DNA of 64,000 bases from Winogradskyella bathintestinalis (GCF_030407435.1 NZ_JASDDK010000005.1:124001-188000), one strand, 5' to 3'; shown: positions 37,009 to 45,996, counted from the stretch's first letter. A program made the numbers and translations. Notes: generated from the letters alone by a model not told the origin.

Positions 37009-37050
37009 AAGGCATTCTAAATTCGTTTAGAATGTCTTACTATTTTTATT
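37009..37050 (+). terminator. Terminator after the small exported protein
   Basis: AAGGCATTCTAAA (37009-37021), loop TTCG, TTTAGAATGTCTT (37026-37038), 13 pairs with one G-U, followed by a T-rich tract. Confidence 0.85.
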
Positions 37051-37094
37051 TAATAATAAATTGACGTTATAAGTTTAAAATAAAGCATATAAAT

Positions 37095-37102
37095 TACCTT
37101 TG
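37095..37102 (+). promoter_or_regulatory. -7 box before the DEAD-box helicase
   Basis: TACCTTTG matches TAnnTTTG; start near 37109, only about 10 bases before the ATG at 37120. No well-spaced -33 TTG found. Confidence 0.5.
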
Positions 37103-37119
37103 CACAATATTATATCACT

Positions 37120-38238
37120 ATGTCAACATTTTCAGAATTAGGAATTCACAAATCATATATTAGAGGGTTAAAAGAATTAAATATAATTAATCCTACGGAA
37201 ATACAAGAAGCTGTAATTCCTGTATTATTAAATTCTAAAACCGATTTAATCGGCTTAGCTCAAACAGGTACAGGAAAAACTGCTGCGTTTGGATTACCAG
37301 TTTTACACGCTATTGATCAAAACTCTTCTGAGGTTCAAGCATTAATCATTGCACCAACACGTGAGTTAGTTCAGCAAATACAAAAGCAATTATTTCGTTT
37401 TACGAAGTATATTGATGGGAAAATTTTCGCGGAAGGTGTTTACGGTGGTGAAAAAATTGATAAGCAAATTAAAAACCTAACCAGAACAACACATATTGTT
37501 GTTGCCACACCGGGACGTTTGCTCGATTTGGTAGAACGTGGTGATGTTGATATCTCTAATGTTAATACTTTAGTATTAGATGAAGCTGATGAAATGTTGA
37601 GTATGGGTTTTAAAGAAGATTTAAATAAAATCCTGAAATTTAACACCTCCAAAAGAAACACATGGCTGTTTTCTGCCACAATGCCTGATGAGATTAAAAG
37701 CATCATTAAAAATTACATGTCTCCAAGTGCGGTTAGAATAGAGGTTAACAAAAATGCATTGGTGAACGAAAATATTTCGCATCATTTTATTCAAACATCG
37801 ATAAAAGATAAGTTGAATATGATTATTCGTATTTTGGATAAACGCCAAGATGAAAGAGGTATCATTTTTTGCAGAACAAAAGCAGGTACAAAATCTTTAG
37901 CCGATCAATTACAAAATGAAGGCTTTGCTGTTGGTGCTCTAGAGGGCGACATGCAACAAAAAGAACGAGATAAAGTTATGCGTGCTTTTAAAAACGAGAG
38001 CTTACAGGTATTAATTTCTACGGATGTCTCAGCAAGAGGTATCGATGTTAATAACCTCGCATTTGTACTGCATCACCAATTACCAGAACACTTAGATTAT
38101 TACACACACAGAAGTGGAAGGACAGCAAGAGCGGGTAAAGTAGGGCAATCGATTGCTCTAATTATTTCTGGGGAAATGCAAAAAGTATTAGAAATTCAGA
38201 AAGCTTTGGGAATTGTATTTAGAGAGATTACGTTGTAA
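37120..38238 (+). CDS. DEAD-box RNA helicase
   Basis: A 372-residue ATP-dependent RNA helicase made of the two RecA domains only. AQTGTGKT (47-54), PTRELVQQI, TPGRLLDLV, DEAD (154-157), SAT and the C-terminal HRSGRTARAG are all in place. It ends right after domain 2, so the basic C-terminal tail of RhlE/CsdA types is missing and a minimal mRNA- or rRNA-remodelling helicase is likely. Monocistronic between two unrelated genes. Confidence 0.93.
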   Translation: MSTFSELGIHKSYIRGLKELNIINPTEIQEAVIPVLLNSKTDLIGLAQTGTGKTAAFGLPVLHAIDQNSSEVQALIIAPTRELVQQIQKQLFRFTKYIDGKIFAEGVYGGEKIDKQIKNLTRTTHIVVATPGRLLDLVERGDVDISNVNTLVLDEADEMLSMGFKEDLNKILKFNTSKRNTWLFSATMPDEIKSIIKNYMSPSAVRIEVNKNALVNENISHHFIQTSIKDKLNMIIRILDKRQDERGIIFCRTKAGTKSLADQLQNEGFAVGALEGDMQQKERDKVMRAFKNESLQVLISTDVSARGIDVNNLAFVLHHQLPEHLDYYTHRSGRTARAGKVGQSIALIISGEMQKVLEIQKALGIVFREITL

Positions 38239-38385
38239 AATCTCCTAATTCAAATCTTTAATTATTTCTTTCACTTAGACTGTAAAACGCATTAGTACAA
38301 GTAATATATGGTCAACTATTTTGTTTTAAGAATCATTTAAATAATTTAGCTCTATCTTGTTTGTCTAATTAACAATAATACACAA

Positions 38386-39375
38386 ATGAAAACTTTCTCA
38401 ATAGAAGATATAAATGCCATAATTAATGGTAGCGTTGTAGGCCAAACCACTAATAAGATTACAGGTTTAGAGCAGATTACTAAAGCTAATAAAAATCAAG
38501 CCACATTTATAGGAAATCGAAAATTTGCAACACTTTGGAAAAATTCAAAGGCCAGTTTAGCAATTGTGAATGATAAAATAGCGCTTGAACCTGGTGAAAA
38601 TCGTGTGTTGATCAAAGTGAAAAATGCAGATTTAGCAATGGCTAAGTTATTAGAATCTTTCACACCTGTCACTCCTTATTTCGAAACTGAAATTCATCCT
38701 GCAGCAACCATTGATAAATCGGCTAAAATTGGTAATGGTAGTAGAGTAGGAGCTGGGTCATTTATTGGTAGAAATGTGATTTTGGGTAATAATGTTACAA
38801 TATATCCTAATGTAACAATATTAGATGAAACTACGATTGGGGACCATACAACCATATGGTCGGGAACTATTATCAGAGAACGTTCCGTTATTGGTAGCCA
38901 CTGTATTTTTCATAGCAATGTAAGTATTGGGGCTGATGGTTTTGGTTATCGTCCTAATGATGATGGTAGAGGTTTGGTGAAAATTCCACATATCGGAAAC
39001 GTAGTGATTGGTAATGCCGTTGAGATCGGTGCAAACTCTTGTGTGGATCGAGGTAAATTCAGTTCAACGATTTTAGGAGATGGCTGTAAGATTGATAATC
39101 TAGTACAAATAGCTCATAATTGTGTTCTTGGCCGCTCTTGTATTATGGCAGGTAGTTCAGGACTTGCAGGTTCCGTAACTTTAGGAGATGGAGTTGTTAT
39201 TGGCGGCTCAGCATCGATTAAAGATCACGTCACTATTCATTCTGGTGCAACCGTTGGTGCGGGATCAGGAGTTATGAACGATGTTCCAGCTGGAAAAACC
39301 GTTTTAGGCTATCCTGCTGTAGACTCTAGAGAAATGTTAAAACAATGGGTTGCTCTTAGAAAGCTGGCTAGATAG
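38386..39375 (+). CDS. lpxD: UDP-3-O-acylglucosamine N-acyltransferase LpxD
   Basis: A 329-residue left-handed beta-helix acyltransferase of lipid A biosynthesis that adds the second hydroxyacyl chain to UDP-3-O-acyl-GlcN. An N-terminal uridine-binding domain (about 1-100) is followed by hexapeptide repeats (about 105-300, [10 protein letters not shown]... ) and a C-terminal helix. The catalytic His is H244 in [10 protein letters not shown], and the ADGFGY segment is kept. It is not grouped with other lpx genes here. Flavobacteria often carry two LpxD-like copies, so this could be a second copy with altered acyl preference. Confidence 0.9.
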   Translation: MKTFSIEDINAIINGSVVGQTTNKITGLEQITKANKNQATFIGNRKFATLWKNSKASLAIVNDKIALEPGENRVLIKVKNADLAMAKLLESFTPVTPYFETEIHPAATIDKSAKIGNGSRVGAGSFIGRNVILGNNVTIYPNVTILDETTIGDHTTIWSGTIIRERSVIGSHCIFHSNVSIGADGFGYRPNDDGRGLVKIPHIGNVVIGNAVEIGANSCVDRGKFSSTILGDGCKIDNLVQIAHNCVLGRSCIMAGSSGLAGSVTLGDGVVIGGSASIKDHVTIHSGATVGAGSGVMNDVPAGKTVLGYPAVDSREMLKQWVALRKLAR

Positions 39376-39460
39376 TGTTATAAATAAATTTAAAGTATGA
39401 GGTTATTACAGAAATAATTGAATTATAGTTGTGCATTAACCTCATAACTTGTAAATAAAA

Positions 39461-39724
39461 TTATGCAGATTTCTGTTCTACATTTTGTTTTAAATGTAAG
39501 AGACCAGCAACCATTCCGTCCAATTCATTTTCTAAGAAAGTAGCGTTTCTCTTACTAAAACCTTTTATAACGTTGGTATAGAGTTCTACGCCACAATGTT
39601 TAATGCAGACACTATAAGTGTCATTTTCTGCATCTAATTTCACTGAAGTTCTGTAATCGCTTGACACTAATAACCAGTAACATAAACTATTAATCTGGTT
39701 AAACAAAGAGAATTTTGTTTCCAT
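39461..39724 (-). CDS. Small hypothetical protein
   Basis: An 87-residue protein that I do not recognise. Predicted strands in the middle (TSVKLDAENDTYSVCIKHCGVELYT) and a helical C-terminus (LENELDGMVAGLLHLKQNV) suggest a compact alpha-beta fold. No signal peptide or membrane segment. It is alone on the minus strand after lpxD. Confidence 0.65.
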   Translation of the reverse strand: METKFSLFNQINSLCYWLLVSSDYRTSVKLDAENDTYSVCIKHCGVELYTNVIKGFSKRNATFLENELDGMVAGLLHLKQNVEQKSA

Positions 39725-39984
39725 AATATTTAGATTTAATAGATAGAGGGAGATCTGATATCGAAGTTATAGATTATTGTAATTGATGGCAAACTTGCTT
39801 GTTATAGTTACAAATTTTATCGTTTACCTGTTCTTAATTACGTTAAAATCCGACAAATGACCACATTAACAATAAGATATTGTTTTGTGTTTATGGCCTT
39901 CTTTTGGTGTTATTTAGCAATATTATTTTAATTAATATTCATACTAGCAAGTTTTGTATCTTAATAAGCGGTTTAATTTTTGAG
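39725..39984. other. Non-coding gap, nothing recognised
   Basis: An AT-rich region between the 87-residue gene and the membrane gene at 40043. No tRNA, repeat or hairpin of note was found; a -7 box lies at its right edge. Confidence 0.5.
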
Positions 39985-39992
39985 TAACTTTG
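39985..39992 (+). promoter_or_regulatory. -7 box before the 93-residue membrane protein
   Basis: TAACTTTG matches TAnnTTTG; start near 39999, leader about 44 bases. A TTG at 39954 is 28 bases away, too far for a normal -33. Confidence 0.5.
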
Positions 39993-40042
39993 ACTTTCAA
40001 TATTATAATTGGTAATTAACCCTGAAAAACAAATTAGATAAA

Positions 40043-40324
40043 ATGAACAAATACAAAATATTAGGGCTAAGCCTTTTATTTGATGCAATAGGCCTCGTTT
40101 CATTTATTATTCCGGGAATCGGTGAATTCTCAGATATTGTTTGGGCACCACTTTCAGGATGGTTAATGACAAAATTATATCGAGGTAGGCAAGGAAAAAT
40201 TGCAGGAGTAATTTCTCTCGTTGAAGAAGCATTACCTGGTTTTGATGTAATACCAACATTTACCTTGATGTGGTTCTATACTTATATTTTAAGAAAAGAA
40301 AGGGAGACTAAGATCAAAAGTTGA
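40043..40324 (+). CDS. Small membrane protein
   Basis: A 93-residue protein with two or three membrane segments: about 6-25 (ILGLSLLFDAIGLVSFIIPG), a short one around 30-45 and about 70-85. Between them is a basic cytoplasmic loop with YRGRQGK. Acidic and Pro residues in helices 2 and 3 (EFSDIVWAPLSGWL) are typical of a small conserved family in Bacteroidota that I cannot name. Monocistronic, facing the TonB receptor's 3' end. Confidence 0.75.
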   Translation: MNKYKILGLSLLFDAIGLVSFIIPGIGEFSDIVWAPLSGWLMTKLYRGRQGKIAGVISLVEEALPGFDVIPTFTLMWFYTYILRKERETKIKS

Positions 40325-40406
40325 AGAAATAATGATTGTCATAATAAATATAGCCGAAATATACTTTTAGATATCTCGGCTGTACTCAAAAAAAATGACT
40401 TATTTA

Positions 40407-42713
40407 TTACATGGAATATGTAACTCCTACATTTACATTCCGTCCCATATTTAATATACCATCCGACTTTAATCGCGATAAATGGTGTATATATTCTGTA
40501 TCAAAAAGATTAGTTGCTGAAACTGAAATATCTAAATCGTTTTTAAATATCGTTAATGTACCACCAGCTCCTACGCTAAATAGATTATAATTATCTGAAA
40601 CAGTTTCATACGTATTCACATTGTTTTGTGCAAAGGTTGATCGCAATTTCACAAATGCATTAATATTTTTTATACTTGTAGTGTTAAACTCAGCACGCAG
40701 TGTATTGGTCAACGAATTTGCAGGAATTAATGGCAAATAATTGTCATTATCCAGTTTACCTGTTACAGTTTCAAAACTACTCTCTAAATGCAACCAATGA
40801 ATAGGGTGTGGGTGTAAATGCAACCCCAGTTCTCCACCATATAAACTTGCATTTTGCTGTTCGTATAAAAAGACAGGATCTTCATTAATCAATTCACCAT
40901 TTGGATTTAAGAAAATATAATCATTTATTTTATTATAAAAAGCATTCGCGAAGAATTCAATATGCTCATTCTTATATTCTAAAGCTAAATCAATTTGAAA
41001 ATTTTGTTCGTTTGTGAGATTTTCATTTCCTATTTCATAGCGGTTTGTGCCTTCATGTGATCCGTCTGACGCTAATTCGGCAAGGTTGGGTGCTCTGAAA
41101 CCGGTGGCTAAATTTAATCTTGCAGTTATATTTTGAAAGATGTCAGTTTTAAACCCTAATGCACCATTAAAGGAGTTGAAAGTTTTGTCAAAATTATCTT
41201 CAATATTAATTGACCGAAAATCATATCGCGCTCCTATTTGAACATCAATAGTTTCAAAATGTATATGAGACGTTGCTAAAACACCAAAATCATTTGTCGT
41301 TGCATCAGGAATTAAAATTTCTTCTCCATAATTAGAATTTATCTGATTCATGCCTTGGACACCAACAATGGTTTCAAATCTCCCTACAGCGGGAAGATTG
41401 TATTTAATGTCATAATTAAACGTTTTTAACTTCATATTTAATGCTGCCTCTAAACGCTCTTGTTCATCATGATTTTCTTCCTGTTCCTCATGTTCCTCAT
41501 GTTCATCGTGCTCGTCATGGTCATCGTGTTCGTCGTGTTCGTCGTGATAGTCGTGATCGTCGTGGTCATCGTGATCTTTATGCTCATGATGGTGATGATG
41601 ATCTTCAAATTCTTTTCGATTATTATAGATATAACCTAAACTCACCTCTAAGCTAGAGTCTTCAAAAAATAAAGTTGATTTTGAACTAAAAATATGATTA
41701 TCAACACTTTGATAGGGTAACATTGGTGTTTTTGCAGTAGACTGAATGCCAATCTCTTCTGGTAAACCTAATTTTGAATTATTCAAATTATAGCGAAATT
41801 CGGTTTTAAAATTTGAGGCTTGATAACCTAATCCTGCTTTTAAATCTTGTTCTCTGTAACGTGTATTTGTAACGCGGTATTGATTGGTGTCGTAATCCGA
41901 ATGTTCAGCTAAACTTCCTCGTATCAAAAATTTAAATCCATTACTGGAAGATTTATAGCCAACATTGGTTGAATAACCTTTTGTGTTGCTAAAATAATTG
42001 ACAGAAGCGTCCCCAGAAGACGTATCCATATTAGCAAAACGCTCAGGATTTAGATATAATACACCTCCTAAAGCATCACTCCCATAAAGTAGGGAAGCTG
42101 GACCTTTTATAACTTCCACACTTTCTATACCAGCATCATTAATTCCTAATCCGTGTTCGTCTCCATATTGCTGATTTTCTAAACGCACACCTTGAGTATA
42201 AACCAAAACACGATTAGAGCTGAGCCCTCTAATTACAGGTTTTCCAATACTGTTACCTGTACTTACGCTTTCTACACCTGCAATGTTTGTAATGCCTTCT
42301 GCAAGAGTAAGTGCACCAGAAGCTTTTAGATCTTTTATCTTTTTTTGTTCAACTTTCATAACGTTTTCACTCTGCAATTTGTGAAAAGGTGTAGACACGA
42401 TGACTTCTTCCATTTCCATGGCAGATTCTGATAATTCAATTGTTAAATAATCTTTAGTCGGTACTGAAATATTCTGAGATTGGGTACGAAAGCCAATATA
42501 TGAAACCACGATTTTATAAGTGCCTTTTGGCAGTTCAATAGAAAATTCACCATTGTTGTTGGTCACAGTTCCTGTTTCTAATTCGGGTAGATATATGGTT
42601 GCATAAGGTATAGCAGTTTGAGTTGTTTGCTCTAAGACCTTACCTTTAATAGGGTTTTGAGCATAAATATTTGTGCATATTATTGCACATACTATGAATA
42701 GTAATCGATTCAT
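40407..42713 (-). CDS. TonB-dependent receptor with metal-binding-like His-rich loop
   Basis: A 768-residue outer-membrane receptor. A signal peptide ending IYAQ is followed by a CarboxypepD_reg-like domain (about 20-105), a plug (about 120-230) and a beta-barrel ending NMGRNVNVGVTYSM. A low-complexity stretch of His, Asp and Glu lies near residues 372-418 (for example HHHHHEHKDHDDHDDH), like the His-rich loops of zinc receptors such as ZnuD. The DNA there is repetitive. The two upstream genes are in the same operon. The metal is probably zinc, inferred from the His loop and context, not shown. Confidence 0.9.
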   Translation of the reverse strand: MNRLLFIVCAIICTNIYAQNPIKGKVLEQTTQTAIPYATIYLPELETGTVTNNNGEFSIELPKGTYKIVVSYIGFRTQSQNISVPTKDYLTIELSESAMEMEEVIVSTPFHKLQSENVMKVEQKKIKDLKASGALTLAEGITNIAGVESVSTGNSIGKPVIRGLSSNRVLVYTQGVRLENQQYGDEHGLGINDAGIESVEVIKGPASLLYGSDALGGVLYLNPERFANMDTSSGDASVNYFSNTKGYSTNVGYKSSSNGFKFLIRGSLAEHSDYDTNQYRVTNTRYREQDLKAGLGYQASNFKTEFRYNLNNSKLGLPEEIGIQSTAKTPMLPYQSVDNHIFSSKSTLFFEDSSLEVSLGYIYNNRKEFEDHHHHHEHKDHDDHDDHDYHDEHDEHDDHDEHDEHEEHEEQEENHDEQERLEAALNMKLKTFNYDIKYNLPAVGRFETIVGVQGMNQINSNYGEEILIPDATTNDFGVLATSHIHFETIDVQIGARYDFRSINIEDNFDKTFNSFNGALGFKTDIFQNITARLNLATGFRAPNLAELASDGSHEGTNRYEIGNENLTNEQNFQIDLALEYKNEHIEFFANAFYNKINDYIFLNPNGELINEDPVFLYEQQNASLYGGELGLHLHPHPIHWLHLESSFETVTGKLDNDNYLPLIPANSLTNTLRAEFNTTSIKNINAFVKLRSTFAQNNVNTYETVSDNYNLFSVGAGGTLTIFKNDLDISVSATNLFDTEYIHHLSRLKSDGILNMGRNVNVGVTYSM
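41475..41602. repeat. Trinucleotide/hexanucleotide-like repeat in the receptor gene
   Basis: A run of CATCGTGTTCGTCGTG-like units that codes for the His/Asp/Glu-rich loop of the receptor. The unit is not exact, but the period of 3 to 6 bases is clear. Such tracts can change length by slippage. Confidence 0.75.
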
Positions 42714-42757
42714 AAATAAATGATTTAATAATTAATAAAAATGTGTAATGCGAATTA

Positions 42758-43099
42758 TTAAATCATTTGAGGAGGCCCTCGAAGCGCTATTTGAAGTTTC
42801 TGAAAATCACTTACAAATTGGTACTGGGAATCGGTAATGTTGAAATTATCTTCAACAGATGTAAGTGTTTCCGTATTATGTTGAATATAAAGCTGTTTTG
42901 AAAGTTTGAACTTATAAAAATCACACTCTAAATCTGATTCATGAAAGTGAGTATCTGATGAACTATCATTTTGGCAAACAACATGAGTATGATGCGTAAA
43001 TACATGACTAAATTTTACCGCCGAAGGTAGTAAAACAACAATTACGAGTATTATTGCGAGAAGTTTAAATAATGTTGTTATTACTGTTTTCAAATTCAA
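42758..43099 (-). CDS. Small His/Cys-bearing membrane protein of the receptor operon
   Basis: A 113-residue protein with one N-terminal membrane segment (about 7-27) and a periplasmic part containing HVFTHHTHVVC, THFHESDLECDFY and a C-terminal LRGPPQ. This pattern (a small protein with His, Cys and PP motifs just before a TonB receptor) resembles a Bacteroidota family, HYC_CC_PP, that I associate with such receptors; the match is from memory. It starts with TTG at 43099, overlapping the previous stop as TTGA. A metal-relay or sensing role is plausible. Confidence 0.7.
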   Translation of the reverse strand: MNLKTVITTLFKLLAIILVIVVLLPSAVKFSHVFTHHTHVVCQNDSSSDTHFHESDLECDFYKFKLSKQLYIQHNTETLTSVEDNFNITDSQYQFVSDFQKLQIALRGPPQMI

Positions 43100-43590
43100 T
43101 CTAAAAATCGTTTTAACCCAAACCGTCTGAGCATTTTCTTTTCAAATTCCCAGAAAAATTGGAATTGCCCAAAAAGCCATCCGAAGGTTACTAAAAGTAT
43201 CTGATAGAAAATTAGCCCAATGATAATGTATAAAATCCAATAGAGCATGGGATTTAAGTTTTCTTTAGTAATTCCAATAAATTTAATTATAGGTTTGCCT
43301 ATAATCAAAGACGAAGAACCGGTTACAGCAAAGACCATAAACACGCGGATCATTTCCCATTTATAATCTAAAATCCATTTTTTTTCTAATTTTTTAAATA
43401 AGAATAAGGTTAATTTCAAAAGAGGGAAAAAGAAGATTATCGCTAAAAGAATTTTAAAAATAAAATTATAATCCGATAGAATGGCATTTGCAATTTTATA
43501 AGCCGAATACCCTAAAATCACTAAACCAAAAAAGGGAAATAACAACTGCCAATTGTGTTGAATTTCCCAATGTTTTTTAAATTTTTCCAT
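43096..43590 (-). CDS. Four-helix membrane protein
   Basis: A 164-residue membrane protein with four hydrophobic segments (about 12-32, 39-63, 79-105, 113-138). The ATG at 43590 is chosen because the promoter's -7 box lies at 43609-43616, so the in-frame ATG at 43611 would lie within the promoter. I think it belongs to a Flavobacteriaceae family (possibly DUF6787), but I am not certain. It overlaps the TTG start of the next gene by four bases and leads the operon into the TonB receptor. Confidence 0.75.
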   Translation of the reverse strand: MEKFKKHWEIQHNWQLLFPFFGLVILGYSAYKIANAILSDYNFIFKILLAIIFFFPLLKLTLFLFKKLEKKWILDYKWEMIRVFMVFAVTGSSSLIIGKPIIKFIGITKENLNPMLYWILYIIIGLIFYQILLVTFGWLFGQFQFFWEFEKKMLRRFGLKRFLD

Positions 43591-43607
43591 AGCACGATTT
43601 TCGTGCT
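43591..43607. promoter_or_regulatory. Palindrome at the start site of the receptor operon
   Basis: AGCACGA (43591-43597), TTT, TCGTGCT (43601-43607) is a perfect 7-bp inverted repeat placed between the -7 box and the ATG. It could be a repressor operator or a leader hairpin. Whether a metal regulator binds it cannot be told from sequence. Confidence 0.55.
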
Positions 43608-43608
43608 G

Positions 43609-43637
43609 CAAAACTAAGAAATTATGATGTATTACAA
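43609..43637 (-). promoter_or_regulatory. Promoter of the TonB-receptor operon
   Basis: Minus strand: -33 TTG (43637-43635), 18-base spacer, -7 TAGTTTTG (43616-43609). Start near 43602. It lies just past the stop of the upstream lipoprotein gene at 43639. Confidence 0.75.
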
Positions 43638-43638
43638 A

Positions 43639-44076
43639 TTAAATCCTGGGTCTAAAAGAAGAAAGTTGTTGTTTGTATTTAAGCTGGAAATAAATAAAAT
43701 AATTATATAATTTATAATTAATATCATAACCATAATCGGTATGGACGTCATAGTCTATACGAAGTTCATAAAGATTGGGGTCGTAAGTCATGGGTTGCGA
43801 ATTTCTTTGATTCCAACCTTGTACAAGTAAAGCATTTCTCGATTCTAAAAATTGTTGAGAATAATATCCTTCTGGTCGTGCTGTACCTGCTAGCCATGCA
43901 TTAAACCCTGGTTCAATAATAATTATTTCGTAATCATTTTCATCACTACTAATAGAAACGGTATCATTATCCACCAGACCGCTAGAGTTACCATTATTTA
44001 TGGTCTGGTTAGTGTTGTAAGATTTACAACTTGCTACAAGTATAAGTACAATTAAGAAAGAAAAAATATGCTTCAT
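43639..44076 (-). CDS. DUF6146-type lipoprotein
   Basis: A 145-residue lipoprotein with signal MKHIFSFLIVLILVASC and lipobox LVASC. The mature domain includes DYEIIIIEPGFNAWLAGTARPEGYY and a tail YNYFIYFQLKYKQQL; I recognise this pattern as DUF6146. Envelope location; function unknown. It precedes the receptor operon on the same strand, but the clear promoter after it suggests independent transcription of that operon. Confidence 0.8.
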   Translation of the reverse strand: MKHIFSFLIVLILVASCKSYNTNQTINNGNSSGLVDNDTVSISSDENDYEIIIIEPGFNAWLAGTARPEGYYSQQFLESRNALLVQGWNQRNSQPMTYDPNLYELRIDYDVHTDYGYDINYKLYNYFIYFQLKYKQQLSSFRPRI

Positions 44077-44242
44077 AGTAGATAAAGGTATTAAAATTTT
44101 GTTATTGGAAATCAGTTTTTTGGTCGATTTAACACCACAAAGTAATACGATTATAGATTAGATATTAAATCTAAATTTGTAAATCCGTAATTTCACTGAG
44201 TGAATAAACCCGTTTAGAAAGTTAATGATAAGTAACTCAAAT

Positions 44243-44271
44243 AAAAAGCAGCTCTCATAGAACTGCTTTTT
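44243..44271 (-). terminator. Terminator after the DUF937 gene
   Basis: AAAAAGCAG (44243-44251), loop of 11, CTGCTTTTT (44263-44271). On the minus strand it ends in a T run, 24 bases past the DUF937 stop. Confidence 0.85.
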
Positions 44272-44294
44272 TATAATTTATAAAATAATAAAAT

Positions 44295-44945
44295 TTACTT
44301 TCCGAATAAACCTCCTAAAGCTCCACCAATACCTCCTGAACTTTCATTTTTACCACCTAAAAACATTCCGGCTACATCGTCAATCACACTGCCGTCTCCA
44401 TCAGCGTCTAATATTTTTTCTAAAAAACTTTGCTCAGTGGTTACAGGGCCAGATTTACTTGCTCCACCAAGTAAACTACCTAATAAATCCGTAATCCCAC
44501 TTTGAGAATTCACGTTATTTTGCTTAGCTTGTTTACCTAAAATCCCCATTAAAATAGGAGCCGCAACTCTTAAAATATTACTAACAGAACTAGCATCTAA
44601 TCCTGCTTTTTGCCCAATAACTTGCTCAACGCCATGTTTTTTACTGCCAAGTATATGGTCTAGAATGCCTTCGCCATCTTGTTTTACAGACTCGTTAACT
44701 CCACCGCCAAACAATCCACCGAGATTATCAAGTATGCTACCATTATGCTTATTGTTTATCGCTCCCATTAAACCTTGAGCACCTTCGGGTGTGGAGGCGT
44801 TACGCTCCATAGCTTTCATAAGTACAGGTAATGCCATGGTAAGTACGCTACTAGTTTTAGCTTTGTCTGTTCCGGTAGAACCAGCTACACCACTAATAAT
44901 TGTACTTCCCATTTCACTGTTTAATAAATCTAAAATTCCTGCCAT
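44295..44945 (-). CDS. DUF937 family protein
   Basis: A 216-residue YidB/DUF937-type protein. The domain opens MAGILDLLNSEMGSTIISGVAG, has a central helical repeat (LPVLMKAM; VAAPILMGILGK) and Gly-rich loops (GGLFGGG, SLLGGASKSG, GGIGGALGGLFG). The C-terminus is very Gly-rich. Function of the family is unknown; it lacks a signal peptide. It is bracketed by two minus-strand terminators, so it is its own unit. Confidence 0.9.
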   Translation of the reverse strand: MAGILDLLNSEMGSTIISGVAGSTGTDKAKTSSVLTMALPVLMKAMERNASTPEGAQGLMGAINNKHNGSILDNLGGLFGGGVNESVKQDGEGILDHILGSKKHGVEQVIGQKAGLDASSVSNILRVAAPILMGILGKQAKQNNVNSQSGITDLLGSLLGGASKSGPVTTEQSFLEKILDADGDGSVIDDVAGMFLGGKNESSGGIGGALGGLFGK

Positions 44946-44990
44946 TTTTATATATAATTAAAGTTAGTAAATACATCGTTTATAAGGTAC

Positions 44991-45016
44991 AAAAAAAGTC
45001 CCACTTTAGTAGGACT
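44991..45016 (-). terminator. Terminator after the serA-like gene
   Basis: On the minus strand: AGTCC (45016-45012), loop with extra A-T and G-T pairs, GGACT (45001-44997), then seven T (from the A run 44991-44997). It follows the dehydrogenase stop. Confidence 0.8.
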
Positions 45017-45045
45017 CATTTATTCTGTTTTGGTCACATTTTATA

Positions 45046-45996
45046 TTAACCAAGAATAGCAATAATCTGTTCTGCTAGTTCAACACCAATTCTATCTTGT
45101 GCTTCATTTGTTGCAGCACCCGTATGTGGTGTTAATGATAATGCAGGATTCATTAAAAGCTGAACTTCTGGCTTAGGTTCTTTTTCATACACATCTAATG
45201 CTGCCCTTGCTACCTTTCCACTTTCTAATGCTTTAACTAGCGCCACTTCATTTATAACTCCACCGCGAGCGGCATTAGCAATTATAACACCATCTTTCAT
45301 TTGATTGAATTCGGCTTCATCAATAACGTAATCTTTTTGAGCAGGTACATGTAATGTTAAAAAATCAGATTGTTTTAAAACTTCTTCCTTAGAGATAGTT
45401 TCAATTTCAAAATTCACTTTCTGTCCATCGAAGAAATCTAATTGTAAATCAGCTTTATCTAAAAACGGATCGAAAGCTACTACTTTCATTCCCGCGCCCA
45501 GAGCTACTTTTGCTGTAGCCTGACCAATACGGCCAAAACCAAGAACACCTAAAGTTTTACCTTTTAATTCTGTTCCCTTAGCGTAAGCTTTCTTTAATCC
45601 TTTAAAATTTGCATCACCTTCTAATGGCATATCGCGATTAGAATTGTGTAAAAAACGCGCTAAACCATAAAAATGACCAAAAACTAATTCGGCAACCGAG
45701 TGAGACGATGCTGCTGGAGTATTAATGACTTTAAGGCCTTTACCACGTGCATATTCTACATCAATATTATCCATACCAACCCCTCCGCGACCTATAATTT
45801 TTAGGCTAGGGCAGTTGTCTATTAAATCTTTTCTTACAGTGGTTGCACTTCTAACTAGCAATACATCGATGTTATTTTTATTGATATAATTTTGTAATTG
45901 CTCTTGGGCGACCGTTGTGGTGATAACTTCGTAACCTGCAGTTTCCAAGGCTGTAATGCCACTTTGAGAAACTCCGTCGTTTGCTAATACTTTCAT
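45046..45996 (-). CDS. serA: D-3-phosphoglycerate dehydrogenase-type enzyme
   Basis: A 316-residue D-2-hydroxyacid dehydrogenase. The start is the ATG at 45996 (MKVLANDGVSQSG); a TTG at 46008 is in frame. The catalytic Arg region is in LLVRSATT, the NAD loop GFGRIGQ, the second catalytic Arg in ARGG, and the His in TPHTGAAT. It lacks the C-terminal ACT domain of long SerA, giving a short form. The downstream order with serC on the same strand (93 bases) makes the first step of serine biosynthesis the likely role; other 2-hydroxyacids are possible. Confidence 0.85.
   Translation of the reverse strand: MKVLANDGVSQSGITALETAGYEVITTTVAQEQLQNYINKNNIDVLLVRSATTVRKDLIDNCPSLKIIGRGGVGMDNIDVEYARGKGLKVINTPAASSHSVAELVFGHFYGLARFLHNSNRDMPLEGDANFKGLKKAYAKGTELKGKTLGVLGFGRIGQATAKVALGAGMKVVAFDPFLDKADLQLDFFDGQKVNFEIETISKEEVLKQSDFLTLHVPAQKDYVIDEAEFNQMKDGVIIANAARGGVINEVALVKALESGKVARAALDVYEKEPKPEVQLLMNPALSLTPHTGAATNEAQDRIGVELAEQIIAILG

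Noticed and set aside
41475..41602. Possible CRISPR-like or tandem array
   Set aside because: Units are 3-6 bases, inexact and in frame with the receptor; no spacer structure or cas gene.
41441..41656. 71-codon plus-strand ORF rich in His and Arg
   Set aside because: Antisense shadow of the repetitive His/Asp/Glu tract of the receptor.
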